From Chromohalobacter sp. 11-W (GTDB lineage Bacteria; Pseudomonadota; Gammaproteobacteria; Pseudomonadales; Halomonadaceae), in contig NZ_JARANZ010000002.1 in assembly GCF_029889905.1 (NCBI RefSeq), forward strand, positions 62,001-126,000: 64,000 nucleotides of DNA, in the 5' to 3' direction. Both the position numbers and the translations under genes were made by a program. Positions 36,470 to 44,165 of this stretch are shown here, piece by piece; position 1 is the stretch's first letter; every line of letters begins with the position of its first letter. Under the pieces are notes generated by a model. That model saw only the letters and a list, made by a program, of their open reading frames with translations. It was not told the origin of the DNA and ran no database searches.

Positions 36470-36862
36470 TCAGGGCGCAAAGGTAATCAGCCGCTCGTGT
36501 GTCTGGCCGATGTCGAGCAACTGCCCCAGCCCTGTCAACTCGAAGGGAGGCTCGAGACTCACACCGCTCTTGCCATGACGCTCGGCCTCACGGGCATCCA
36601 GCAAGCCACGGCGCAGCGCCGCCGCCACACAGACCTGCAAGGTAGTCCCATGCGTACGCTGCAAGTCGCACCAGGCATCGACGAGGTGCGGTTCATCCTG
36701 CGGCGGCGCCGCGAAGTGCGAAGCGTTGTAAACCCCATCGTGATAGAAGAACACCGTATCGACACGATGCCCTCGTGCGATGGCGGCATGCGCGAAACGC
36801 AATGCGGAGTGCGCTGCCTGATGGCTATACGGACCTCCTAGCACGAGCAGGGCGTAACGCAT
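36470..36862 (-). CDS. tusD: Sulfur relay protein TusD (DsrE family)
   Basis: A 130-residue DsrE-fold catalytic subunit of TusBCD. LQVCVAAALRRG contains the persulfide-forming cysteine. The ATG at 36862 is preceded by GGGAG; an in-frame extension to 36928 would run through the promoter region. First gene of tusDCBE. Confidence 0.92.
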   Translation of the reverse strand: MRYALLVLGGPYSHQAAHSALRFAHAAIARGHRVDTVFFYHDGVYNASHFAAPPQDEPHLVDAWCDLQRTHGTTLQVCVAAALRRGLLDAREAERHGKSGVSLEPPFELTGLGQLLDIGQTHERLITFAP

Positions 36863-36899
36863 CGAATAGTCTCCCGTCACTAACGCGGTGAATGGCGCT

Positions 36900-36928
36900 A
36901 TTGTCCTCGACGTAGCGAGGTCAGGCAA
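36900..36928 (-). promoter_or_regulatory. Possible promoter of tusDCBE
   Basis: On the minus strand TTGCCT (36923-36928), a 17-base spacer and GACAAT (36900-36905), giving a leader of about 30 bases. The spacer contains a CCTCG/CGAGG hairpin that may be an operator. Confidence 0.4.
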
Positions 36929-36966
36929 ATCATGGATGCACCACGCCTCATGGCATCAAACGATCA

Positions 36967-36995
36967 TTGACGCCAACCATGTTAGCGAGTATATT
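36967..36995 (+). promoter_or_regulatory. Near-consensus sigma70 promoter of a candidate small RNA
   Basis: TTGACG (36967-36972), exactly 17 bases, TATATT (36990-36995). A dyad GTTAGC (36981-36986) ... GCTAAC (37004-37009) brackets the -10, a typical place for a repressor or response-regulator site. Confidence 0.6.
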
Positions 36996-37000
36996 TTTAA

Positions 37001-37085
37001 CAAGCTAACGTATAGCGTGTCTTTAGCTAGCGATACGATCTGTTGATATCCCCAACCTTGGCCGCCTCTCTAGGCGGCTTTTTTT
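37001..37085 (+). ncRNA. Candidate small RNA of about 85 nt
   Basis: Begins about seven bases after a strong -10 element and ends in an intrinsic terminator with a 7-U run. No open frame of useful length with a ribosome site lies inside. The 5' half can fold CGUA-UAGC ... GCUA-(GCGA)-UACG (37009-37037). A single-stranded C/A-rich stretch (37050-37058) precedes the terminator stem. Terminator stem plus U tail is what Hfq-binding RNAs have. I do not recognise it as a known family. Confidence 0.5.
37061..37085 (+). terminator. Intrinsic terminator of the candidate small RNA
   Basis: GCCGCC-TCTCTA-GGCGGC followed by seven T residues. The nearest plus-strand gene upstream is moeA, more than 2 kb away and separated by minus-strand genes, so this terminator must serve a transcript starting in the 36863-37060 gap. 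Confidence 0.85.
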
Positions 37086-37228
37086 ATGCCGCCCGCAACA
37101 GAAGCGACTAATATGAGCGCCGTCACGGTTTGTACGAATCCTCTTTAGCCGTTACGAAATCCGGCTAAATTGAAAGTGTCTGTGTCGTAATGTACCGGCA
37201 CACCTGCTGATTCGTGGAGGTTACGATC

Positions 37229-37513
37229 ATGACCGTTGCCCTGCTTGTCCCGACCAAACGCCCGCCAGCGACGCTGAAGCCGGCCGAAACGGCTGTTCCC
37301 ACCACGTTGTCGGTCACTCATAGCGATAAAGCAACTCTCGTGGGTCCGAGACCCAAGTGCGAGATAGGCTGTCTGGCGCTCCTGCGTCATGATCTCCACC
37401 TTCGTCATGACATATATGACACCGAGGATATCGCCAATGCCCGACGCCGCGCGATTTTCTATACCCGCTGGCACGGACTTGCCGAACCCCTGCTTCAAAT
37501 CTGGCGAGGATAA
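37229..37513 (+). CDS. Hypothetical small protein
   Basis: A 94-residue frame with a good ribosome site (GTGGAGG, about ten bases before the ATG). The C-terminal half looks protein-like (DIYDTEDIANARRRAIFYTRWHGLAEPLLQIWRG), the N-terminal third is Pro/Thr-rich; no signal peptide, membrane segment or recognised domain. Two Cys at 45 and 49 (KCEIGC). Upstream lies an 8-bp inverted repeat TTTAGCCG-N10-CGGCTAAA (37144-37169). An open frame on the opposite strand covers the same bases but lacks a ribosome site, so this strand is preferred. Function unknown. Confidence 0.5.
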   Translation: MTVALLVPTKRPPATLKPAETAVPTTLSVTHSDKATLVGPRPKCEIGCLALLRHDLHLRHDIYDTEDIANARRRAIFYTRWHGLAEPLLQIWRG

Positions 37514-37528
37514 ACGCTCCTCACGCAA

Positions 37529-37560
37529 AAGGCCCGCACCTCAAGAGAGATGCGGGCCTT
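37529..37560. terminator. Hairpin between the hypothetical gene and the BI-1 gene
   Basis: AAGGCCCGCA pairs with TGCGGGCCTT (10 bp, 12-base loop). On the minus strand it is followed by TTG after TT, on the plus strand by CG. It sits between convergent genes and may serve both. Confidence 0.65.
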
Positions 37561-37593
37561 CGACAGACTGGCGCAACAGCGCCACTTTCTGCA

Positions 37594-38268
37594 TCAGTCG
37601 TTGGACATGAAGCCCAGAAGGGACAACAGGCTAACGAATAGGTTGTAGATCGACACGAACAGGGTAATGGTCGCCAAGATGTAGTTGGTTTCCCCTGCGC
37701 GATGGATGATCTCGCTGGTCTGGTACAGGATCGCAGCCGAAGAGAACAGCACGAAGCCTGCGGAGACGGCCAACGCCAAGGCGGTGATATTGAAGATCAT
37801 CGCCGCGACCATCGCCAGCACCAACACGATCGCCCCGGCGATCATGAAGTTACCCAGGAAGCTGAAGTCCTTGCGGGTAATCAAGGCCACGGCCGACAGT
37901 CCAATGAACGTCGCGCCCGTCATCCCCAGCGCAGTCATCACCAGTTGCGCCCCATTGGGCAATGACAGATAGAGGCTCAACATCGGCCCCAACGTGAACC
38001 CCATGAAGCCCGTGAAGGCAAAGATCGACAAGATGCCTGCCGCCGAATTCGCGGTCTTGTGAACCAGGAACATCAAGCCGTAGGCGCCAATCAGGAAGAT
38101 GAAGATATTCATCTGCCCGATGCCCATGGCCATCGCAGTTCCCGCCGTTACGGCGGAGAACAACAGCGTCATGGCCAAGAGCATATAGGTGTTACGCAAC
38201 ACCTTGTTGGTACTGATTTCCGACCGCTTCGTCTGCTGGTCAGCAATCTGAGAAGTACGGTATGCCAT
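37594..38268 (-). CDS. yccA: Bax inhibitor-1/YccA family membrane protein
   Basis: A 224-residue inner-membrane protein with seven hydrophobic segments and a short cytoplasmic N terminus. The C-terminal SIYNLFVSLLSLLGFMSND and the SAAILYQTSEIIHR loop are BI-1/YccA features. E. coli YccA is a substrate and modulator of the FtsH protease; other members are pH-gated calcium leak channels. Monocistronic; it is divergent from tRNA-Ser. Confidence 0.93.
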   Translation of the reverse strand: MAYRTSQIADQQTKRSEISTNKVLRNTYMLLAMTLLFSAVTAGTAMAMGIGQMNIFIFLIGAYGLMFLVHKTANSAAGILSIFAFTGFMGFTLGPMLSLYLSLPNGAQLVMTALGMTGATFIGLSAVALITRKDFSFLGNFMIAGAIVLVLAMVAAMIFNITALALAVSAGFVLFSSAAILYQTSEIIHRAGETNYILATITLFVSIYNLFVSLLSLLGFMSND

Positions 38269-38395
38269 GGGATTTCTCTCCTCGGTGGCGCTGAAAACAT
38301 AAGGTAAGACCTAGGATGCCCCGCTTGAGTTCCCACTGCAAGATGGATATTCAACGCCCCAGCGTTGTTTTAACTCATTGAAAGCACAAAAAGTC

Positions 38396-38426
38396 TTGAC
38401 GACTCGATGAATGCTGGTAGTATACA
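38396..38426 (+). promoter_or_regulatory. Promoter of the tRNA-Ser gene
   Basis: TTGACG (38396-38401) with TAGTAT (38418-38423, 16-base spacer) or TATACA (38421-38426, 19-base spacer), ending 12-15 bases before the mature tRNA. The GC-rich CACCGCCG just after it could be a discriminator for stringent control. Confidence 0.6.
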
Positions 38427-38438
38427 CCGCCGTAAGCC

Positions 38439-38528
38439 GGAGGGATGGCAGAGCGGTTGAATGCACCGGTCTTGAAAACCGGCGAAGGTTTGCGCCTTCC
38501 CAGGGTTCGAATCCCTGTCCCTCCGCCA
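38439..38528 (+). tRNA. tRNA-Ser (anticodon UGA)
   Basis: A 90-nt class II tRNA. The acceptor stem GGAGGGA pairs with TCCCTCC, G is the discriminator and CCA is encoded. The anticodon stem CCGGT/ACCGG encloses CTTGAAA-type loop bases with anticodon TGA; the long variable arm is GCGAAGGTTTGCGCCTTCC, and the T arm contains GGTTCGAATCC. Reads UCA and, with wobble modification, other UCN codons. Confidence 0.97.
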
Positions 38529-38539
38529 CTACATCAAAG

Positions 38540-38580
38540 CGCCCTGAGATTTCAGTAACTTACTGGTCTCGGGGCGTTTT
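38540..38580 (+). terminator. Terminator of tRNA-Ser
   Basis: CGCCCTGAGA pairs with TCTCGGGGCG (10 bp including one G-T pair), followed by TTTTCGTTT. It begins 12 bases after the tRNA. Confidence 0.85.
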
Positions 38581-38624
38581 CGTTTCGGGATGTTACATCT
38601 AGCCGTTACACCGCATTGTTACAG

Positions 38625-39299
38625 TTACAGCGGCAACGACGCGATACCGCTCATGAGCGTGTGCGCCTCGATGAGCGTTAGCCTCCCCGTCGTGAAAGCG
38701 CCTGTGTCGATGTAGTGGACGTTCCCCAGCCATGTGGGGCGCTCCACGATGGTGTGCCCCACCACCACGGCATCGATACCGCTGACCGGGGTCTCGTCGC
38801 CACGCCGGATGCGCGTTCTTCCCCAAAGCTGGTCCTGCGAAGGCGTTACGACGTCCCGCCAGTCTGCGGGTGGTTCGGCGTGAACGATCCCGAGACGCTT
38901 GCCCGCGACTGATATTTCGCGCGCATAGGGCATGCAAGGCAAAGCCTGCTGAAGCATCATCTGCGCTTCCGCCAACCCCGCTTCCAGGGCCCAGGTGCCA
39001 CCGTTGACCATCCAAGCATCGCGGGCTTTGAGACTGCCTCTTTCCTCGCCCAGCAACGCGTCATACGCCAGCATTTCATGATTGCCACGCACAGCGTAAA
39101 ACCAAGGCTCGAGGGCGAGAGACAAACATTGGAGGCTATCGGCGCCACGATCGATCAGATCCCCAACACTGAACAGTCGATCTCGTTGTCGATCGAAACC
39201 GACTGCGTTCAATCTGTCATGCAGCAAGGACCATTGACCGTGTATATCACCGACGAGGAAATCGCGGCCGCGCTCATTGGGACCGTGCCGTTGAATCAC
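38625..39299 (-). CDS. PrpA/ApaH-like metallophosphoesterase (Ser/Thr phosphatase family)
   Basis: A 224-residue phosphoesterase. The metal-binding motifs GDIHGQW (about 18-24), GDLIDRGADS (46-55) and RGNHEML (72-78) and the histidines of GIVHAEPP and VVGHTIV are all present, so it should be active. It resembles lambda-phosphatase-like PrpA/PrpB proteins. The substrate (phosphoprotein or nucleotide) is not evident. Confidence 0.88.
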   Translation of the reverse strand: MIQRHGPNERGRDFLVGDIHGQWSLLHDRLNAVGFDRQRDRLFSVGDLIDRGADSLQCLSLALEPWFYAVRGNHEMLAYDALLGEERGSLKARDAWMVNGGTWALEAGLAEAQMMLQQALPCMPYAREISVAGKRLGIVHAEPPADWRDVVTPSQDQLWGRTRIRRGDETPVSGIDAVVVGHTIVERPTWLGNVHYIDTGAFTTGRLTLIEAHTLMSGIASLPL

Positions 39300-39343
39300 G
39301 TCGCTTGCTCCTTTCCCGCTACTGAACGCATCGCACGAGCCAA

Positions 39344-39595
39344 TTAAATATCGCGAAAGGCCGACTTTTCAGAACGCCGAGCCAAGTCACGTGAATCTCC
39401 GCCTTCCAGCTCCAACGCCTTCGCCAGCAGCTCATCGACGCTGGCACGTGGATGCGCCCCAGCCATCTCGACGCTCTCGAAATCACTCGCCTTGCATTCC
39501 GGACACCTTGCTTCCAGCGGCCGACGCGTTGCCTTGATGAATACTTCAACCTGACAAGCGCGACAACGATAGAGGCGCCGATGGGGCATGGACAT
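39344..39595 (-). CDS. Small zinc-ribbon protein
   Basis: An 83-residue hypothetical protein with a Cys4 zinc ribbon (YRCRACQV ... RCPECKAS, about residues 10-38) and a helical acidic/basic tail (DELLAKALELEGG). It could start at ATG 39595 or 39589. It lies 44 bases upstream of the phosphoesterase gene on the same strand and may share its transcript. Function unknown; nucleic-acid or protein binding is typical of such ribbons. Confidence 0.7.
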   Translation of the reverse strand: MSMPHRRLYRCRACQVEVFIKATRRPLEARCPECKASDFESVEMAGAHPRASVDELLAKALELEGGDSRDLARRSEKSAFRDI

Positions 39596-39677
39596 GACAA
39601 ACTCCGCGGGGCAAAAACAATCTATTCAGCGTAGAACAAGATAACGCGCCGTGCGCTATTGTATTCAAGTACCTGGC

Positions 39678-41387
39678 TCAGTGATAAAGCCTCAACCCAA
39701 CCCGAGTCACCCGGTTACCTTCCACCGCATTGACGACCCAGTGAAAGCCATGCCAATCGACATCGTCCCCTACCACGGGATGGCCACCGACACGCAGCGA
39801 TACGAATTCGCCCAGCGTCATGTTCTGCTCACCGGCGCTCAAGGTCAGTCCATAGGCATCCGCCACGTCGCTCATGACGGCTTCTCCATCCAGCGTAAAG
39901 GTGCCGAAGAAGGCACGCTCACGCTTGAGCGTGGCGTCTCCGTTGAACAAGCGATTGAGCGCCGGCAGATCCTCGCTGCGTCCGATGACGCAAATCACAT
40001 CGCCAAGTTTCAGGCGCGTACTGCCTTTGGCATGCAGCATGGTGTGCTTGCGAAACAGGCCGGAAATCAAGGCTCCCGACGGGAAGCGCAGCAAGCGAAT
40101 GGGCACGTCCTCAAGTGCTTCGTTCTCGACCTTGTAGACGAACATTTCATAATCGTTTTCCGGCAACACCCCTAGCGGACCGCGACGGTTGGGCGTCGTG
40201 CCGGCCGGTACCTCGACCCGCATCCAGCGTGCCACCCGCGCCAGGGAGGCCCCCTGCATCAACAACGACATCAACACCACGAAGAAGGCGACGTTGAAAT
40301 ACAGCGTCGCATTCTCGACCCCCGCGATCACCGGAAAGATGGCCAGTACGATGGGCACTGCACCGCGCAAGCCTACCCAGGAAATGAAGCCGAGCTCTCG
40401 CCAGCGGAAATTGAAGAACGGCTTGAGCGAAACCAATACGGCCAACGGTCGCGCCACGAAAATCAAGCCCAATGCCAAGACGGCCCCCGGGATGGCGTAA
40501 TCGATCATTTCGCTGGGCGTCACTAACAACCCAAGGACCAGGAAAAGCCCGATCTGACTCAGCCACGCCAAGCCATCGTGGACCGGCAGAATATGCGTGA
40601 GATGCCGCCCAGGCTGGTTGCCGATCATCAAGCCCGCCAGATAAATCGCCAGGAAACCGCTACCGCCCGCCGCACTGGTCAAGCCGAAGATGAAGAACCC
40701 CGACGCCAGCGCCAGTAGCGAATAGAGCCCTGACGCCAGATCGAGCCAGCGCAGCAGCTTGGCAGCTAGCCAGCCACCCCCCACCCCGAACAACAAACCC
40801 AACCCGAACTGCGAGGCGAACGTCATCAGTGTGTGCCCGACACCACTGGCACCGTTTACCAGCACTTCGGCCAGAGTGATAGTCAAGAAGATCGCCATCG
40901 GATCGTTGGTGCCTGACTCGATCTCCAGCGTCGCCCCCACCCGCTCGTTGAGCGTCACGCCCTGCCCACTGAGCATCGAAAAGACCGCAGCGGCATCCGT
41001 CGAACCGACGATGGCACCCACTAGCAAGCCTTCCACCAGGGAAAGATTGAATATCCAGGTCGCCAACAGACCCACGAGCCCACTGGTTACGAAAACCCCG
41101 AGTGTCGCTAGGCACAGCGCCGGCTTGAGACCCACGCGGAACGTCTTGAGACGCGTGCGCAAGCCGCCATCGAGGAGGATCATCGCCAGCGCCAGGTGCC
41201 CAATCAGGTAGGCCAGCGAATAGTCGTCGAACTCGATGCCCAGCACGCCTTCCTCGCCAGCCATCATGCCCAACCCCAGGAACAGCACCAACAGCGGCAC
41301 ACCGATGCGCGACGAGACGCGGCTCGCGACGATGCTGAGCGCGATTAGAAATCCCGAAAACAAAAAAAGGCTGTTGATGGTATCCAC
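39678..41387 (-). CDS. nhaP2: K+/H+ (or Na+/H+) antiporter, CPA1 NhaP2/CvrA type
   Basis: A 569-residue inner-membrane antiporter. About 12-13 membrane segments cover residues 1-390, with conserved MILLDGGLRTRLKTF and IESGTNDPMAIFLT (the ND ion-binding motif) and GLRGAVPIVLA. A cytoplasmic tail (about 400-560) contains a TrkA-C domain (GDVICVIGRSEDLPALNRLF) and a CorC-HlyC-like domain. NhaP2/CvrA members export potassium in exchange for protons and matter in salt and pH adaptation, fitting a halophile. Confidence 0.92.
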   Translation of the reverse strand: MDTINSLFLFSGFLIALSIVASRVSSRIGVPLLVLFLGLGMMAGEEGVLGIEFDDYSLAYLIGHLALAMILLDGGLRTRLKTFRVGLKPALCLATLGVFVTSGLVGLLATWIFNLSLVEGLLVGAIVGSTDAAAVFSMLSGQGVTLNERVGATLEIESGTNDPMAIFLTITLAEVLVNGASGVGHTLMTFASQFGLGLLFGVGGGWLAAKLLRWLDLASGLYSLLALASGFFIFGLTSAAGGSGFLAIYLAGLMIGNQPGRHLTHILPVHDGLAWLSQIGLFLVLGLLVTPSEMIDYAIPGAVLALGLIFVARPLAVLVSLKPFFNFRWRELGFISWVGLRGAVPIVLAIFPVIAGVENATLYFNVAFFVVLMSLLMQGASLARVARWMRVEVPAGTTPNRRGPLGVLPENDYEMFVYKVENEALEDVPIRLLRFPSGALISGLFRKHTMLHAKGSTRLKLGDVICVIGRSEDLPALNRLFNGDATLKRERAFFGTFTLDGEAVMSDVADAYGLTLSAGEQNMTLGEFVSLRVGGHPVVGDDVDWHGFHWVVNAVEGNRVTRVGLRLYH

Positions 41388-41453
41388 GACTAACGACTAT
41401 CTCCCTAAATTCAAGGGCCTAGTATGCCATGTCCCGACACGCCATGCTGTCAC

Positions 41454-42296
41454 CTACATCAACCAAGCAGGATGCGATTTCAAGATATGCCAGTCGATAT
41501 CGCCCTGTAATCGCATGGCCCAGATAAGGGCACGCATCCCCCGACGATATTCGCCAAGCGCGACATCCGGCGACTGTCGCCGGTAGGCGGTGACAAAGGC
41601 GTCCCGCTCAGCGGACCTTGTGATGAGCAGCTCAGCCACGCATAGATCAAACTCGAGCGGCGCCCATACCAGCGCCTCCCAGTCACTCCATAGCCAACCG
41701 GTGGCGCCGCACAGGAACTGATCAGCACGCAAATCGGGCAGGCACCACACTGCGCGTGAGGGTACAGGAAAATCGGGAAGCGTCTGCCAATCGGCGCAAC
41801 GCGGGTGATGTCTCAAAAAATCGTGCGCCCGTCGCGGCCACTGCGGCAGCGTCCAGACCGTCTCTAGAGGATGCCCCCAGCCCGACACCGTTTCGCGATG
41901 CAGATGCCCCAACTGGCTTCCCAAGAGTTCAGCGAACACCTCTCCCATCGGGGCCGGCGTACCCTCGCTCCAGGGCAGGCTCCAGAGCGGCGTCTGGTGC
42001 AGCGCGCCCAGGTACGTCAAAGGCAAGGGCGGGAGCGGCAAATGTGTCGGTAAGGCACCGGCCAAACGCGTCAGCGCCTCGGGACAGCGCCAGCGGTCGA
42101 AGCCGAAGAGACGATCCACCCCCTGCCAGAATGGGTCCTGGGTCGGGTGCGTTCGAGCCAGCTTGAGCAATTGCGGTGTCTCATCGCACGTTCGCCACAA
42201 CCAATTGGCACTGTCATCCCAGGCCAGTGGCAACGGGGCAAGCGCATGACCGGTGAAGACCTCGACGCGGTGCGTCAATGCGGGATCGGGATACAT
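41454..42296 (-). CDS. Kinase-fold (APH/fructosamine-kinase-like) protein with degenerate active site
   Basis: A 280-residue protein. LGSQLGHLHR (126-133) and PDLRADQF ... WLWSDWEALVWAPLEFDLCVAELLI (187-224) align with the catalytic and metal loops of aminoglycoside phosphotransferase/fructosamine-kinase-like proteins (usual form HGDLxxxN ... DxE ... D). The histidine is Leu186 and the asparagine Gln193, while Asp188, Asp205 and the distal Asp217 remain. AGGAG is five bases from the ATG at 42296, better than the GTG at 42302. It is divergent from the TPP riboswitch and thiZXY, suggesting a thiamine-related kinase (ThiK-like) or a derived regulatory role; this is inference. Confidence 0.6.
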   Translation of the reverse strand: MYPDPALTHRVEVFTGHALAPLPLAWDDSANWLWRTCDETPQLLKLARTHPTQDPFWQGVDRLFGFDRWRCPEALTRLAGALPTHLPLPPLPLTYLGALHQTPLWSLPWSEGTPAPMGEVFAELLGSQLGHLHRETVSGWGHPLETVWTLPQWPRRAHDFLRHHPRCADWQTLPDFPVPSRAVWCLPDLRADQFLCGATGWLWSDWEALVWAPLEFDLCVAELLITRSAERDAFVTAYRRQSPDVALGEYRRGMRALIWAMRLQGDIDWHILKSHPAWLM

Positions 42297-42382
42297 GCAC
42301 ACTCCTGACAGCCCAAGCGATAGCGAGGCGGCGGACCCGGCACGTCTGGGCAGTCGCCGCCGTATCAGGATACAATAACCAT

Positions 42383-42477
42383 CTCTGGATAGGGGTGCCC
42401 ATCACGCAATGGGCTGAGAGCGCCACGCGCAACCCTGGAACCTGATCCGGTTAGCACCGGCGGAGGAAATACCAGAG
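42383..42477 (+). promoter_or_regulatory. Thiamine pyrophosphate (TPP) riboswitch
   Basis: Closing stem CTCTGG (42383-42388)/CCAGAG (42472-42477). Inside are the conserved GGGGTGCC, GGGCTGAGA, ACCC and the CCTGATCCGGTTAGCACCGG pyrophosphate/pyrimidine-binding segment followed by GGAGGAAAT. Directly after it, CGTGCC-GTC-GGCACG (42478-42492) forms a second hairpin that may take part in the expression switch. The thiZ start is 42 bases downstream. Binding of TPP is expected to reduce expression of the transporter. Confidence 0.96.
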
Positions 42478-42518
42478 CGTGCCGTCGGCACGTCCTTCGC
42501 CCCATTCATGGAGCCTTG

Positions 42519-43283
42519 ATGACGTCCCTCGGTTTTTCCCTGTCGCAGGCGCGGCTCGCCTTTTCGGGGCAATGGCTATTCGATGGTCTTTCGGCCACCT
42601 TCGCTCCCGGTAGCTGGACGGGGCTGCTCGGCCGCAGCGGCAGCGGTAAAAGCTCCCTGCTGCGCATGATCGCCGACCTGCCCATTCCCGATACCCATAC
42701 CCTAACCCTCACTACCGACGATCAGCGCCCGCTGGCCGGCCGCCTAGCGTGGATGGCCCAGCAAGATCAATTGCTTCCCTGGCGCAAGGTCATCGACAAC
42801 GTTCTGCTCGGCCCCGCGCTGCGTGGACACCCCACGGCAGCACAACGTCAGCACGCGATGACCCTGCTCGACGACGTCGGCCTAAGCGACAAGGCCGAGC
42901 AATGGCCCAAGACGCTATCCGGCGGGCAACGCCAGCGAGTGGCGCTGGCACGCACACTCTTCGAGGATGCGCCAGTGGTCTTGATGGACGAGCCCTTTTC
43001 CGCCGTCGACGCCATCACGCGCCTGGAATTGCATGAGCTCGCCGCGCGCCTGCTGGCCGGGCGTACGGTGCTCCTGGTGACGCACGATCCACTCGAAGCC
43101 CTGCGACTGAGCGATCGCATCCTCATACTCGGCGATCAACCGGCGTCGTTAAGCGACTTCGAGGTTCCGCACGGACAACGCCCTCGCGCCCTCGACGCAC
43201 CCGATGTACAGCGCATGCAATCGCAGTTGGTGGCGCGCCTTCATTCTGCCCCCCATACCAACATCGAGGGGAGCATCTCATGA
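42519..43283 (+). CDS. thiZ: Thiamine precursor ABC transporter ATPase
   Basis: A 254-residue ABC ATPase: Walker A GRSGSGKSSLLR, signature [14 protein letters not shown], Walker B VVLMDEPFSAVD, with the nitrate/taurine/HMP-type TauB architecture. GGAG at 42510-42513 fits ATG 42519. First gene under the TPP riboswitch. Together with ThiX and ThiY it most likely imports a pyrimidine precursor of thiamine (hydroxymethylpyrimidine or its formylamino form). Confidence 0.9.
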   Translation: MTSLGFSLSQARLAFSGQWLFDGLSATFAPGSWTGLLGRSGSGKSSLLRMIADLPIPDTHTLTLTTDDQRPLAGRLAWMAQQDQLLPWRKVIDNVLLGPALRGHPTAAQRQHAMTLLDDVGLSDKAEQWPKTLSGGQRQRVALARTLFEDAPVVLMDEPFSAVDAITRLELHELAARLLAGRTVLLVTHDPLEALRLSDRILILGDQPASLSDFEVPHGQRPRALDAPDVQRMQSQLVARLHSAPHTNIEGSIS

Positions 43284-44047
43284 GCGTACTCAAGCGTCTC
43301 TGGCCCGCCCTTGTAGGGATTCTTTCCATCCTCGGGCTTTGGCAGGTACTCGTCGTCGTCACCGGCGTTCCCGGTTATGTTCTGCCCTCACCACTGTCCG
43401 TCATGCGAGCGTTCGCGTCGCACCAGCAACTGTTGTGGCATCATGCCGGTATCACGGTGATCGAGATCGTCGCGGGGCTGCTCATCGGGTGCATCGGCGG
43501 GCTAGGCACCGCGCTGGCCCTAGCGCGCTTTCATGGCTTGCGGCGTACTCTGCTGCCGATACTGCTGATCAGCCAAGCCGTGCCCTTGTTCGCCCTCGCG
43601 CCTATTCTCATGCTATGGCTGGGCTATGGGATGACCGCGAAAATCGTCATGGCCACATTGATCATTTATTTCCCGGTCGCCTCGACATGCTATGACGGCC
43701 TGCGCCAGACACCACAAGGGTGGCTGGATCTAGCCCAGACGCTGGGGGCCGACCGTCGACGCCGCCTGCTACGTATCCAACTGCCCGCCGCCTTACCGGC
43801 GCTAGCATCGGGCATGCGCATGGCCGCCAGCGCCGCCCCCATCGGCGCGGTGATCGGCGAGTGGGTTGGCTCCAGCCAGGGCCTGGGGTATTTGATGCTC
43901 AACGCTAACGCACGCATGCAGGTCGACCTGATGTTTGCCGCCCTGCTGATTCTCGTCACCTTCGGGGTCGCACTCTACTTCACTACCGACGCCGTCATGC
44001 GACGTCTCATGCCATGGCACGACGACCGCACCGGCGCTACTAGCTGA
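43280..44047 (+). CDS. thiX: Thiamine precursor ABC transporter permease
   Basis: A 255-residue permease of the SsuC/TauC type with about six membrane segments and the coupling loop DLAQTLGADRRRRLLRIQLPAALPAL. The ATG overlaps the thiZ stop (ATGA). It forms the membrane channel for ThiY-bound substrate. Confidence 0.9.
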   Translation: MSVLKRLWPALVGILSILGLWQVLVVVTGVPGYVLPSPLSVMRAFASHQQLLWHHAGITVIEIVAGLLIGCIGGLGTALALARFHGLRRTLLPILLISQAVPLFALAPILMLWLGYGMTAKIVMATLIIYFPVASTCYDGLRQTPQGWLDLAQTLGADRRRRLLRIQLPAALPALASGMRMAASAAPIGAVIGEWVGSSQGLGYLMLNANARMQVDLMFAALLILVTFGVALYFTTDAVMRRLMPWHDDRTGATS

Positions 44048-44165
44048 CAACCGCCCGGGGCAGCGTCCGTCATTGCGTGACAACGCCCCATACGCCGCCT
44101 TTCACGGCGATAACGATAATGCCCGCCACGCTTCAACGGGCGGGAGATCCGCAGGAGAACATCAC

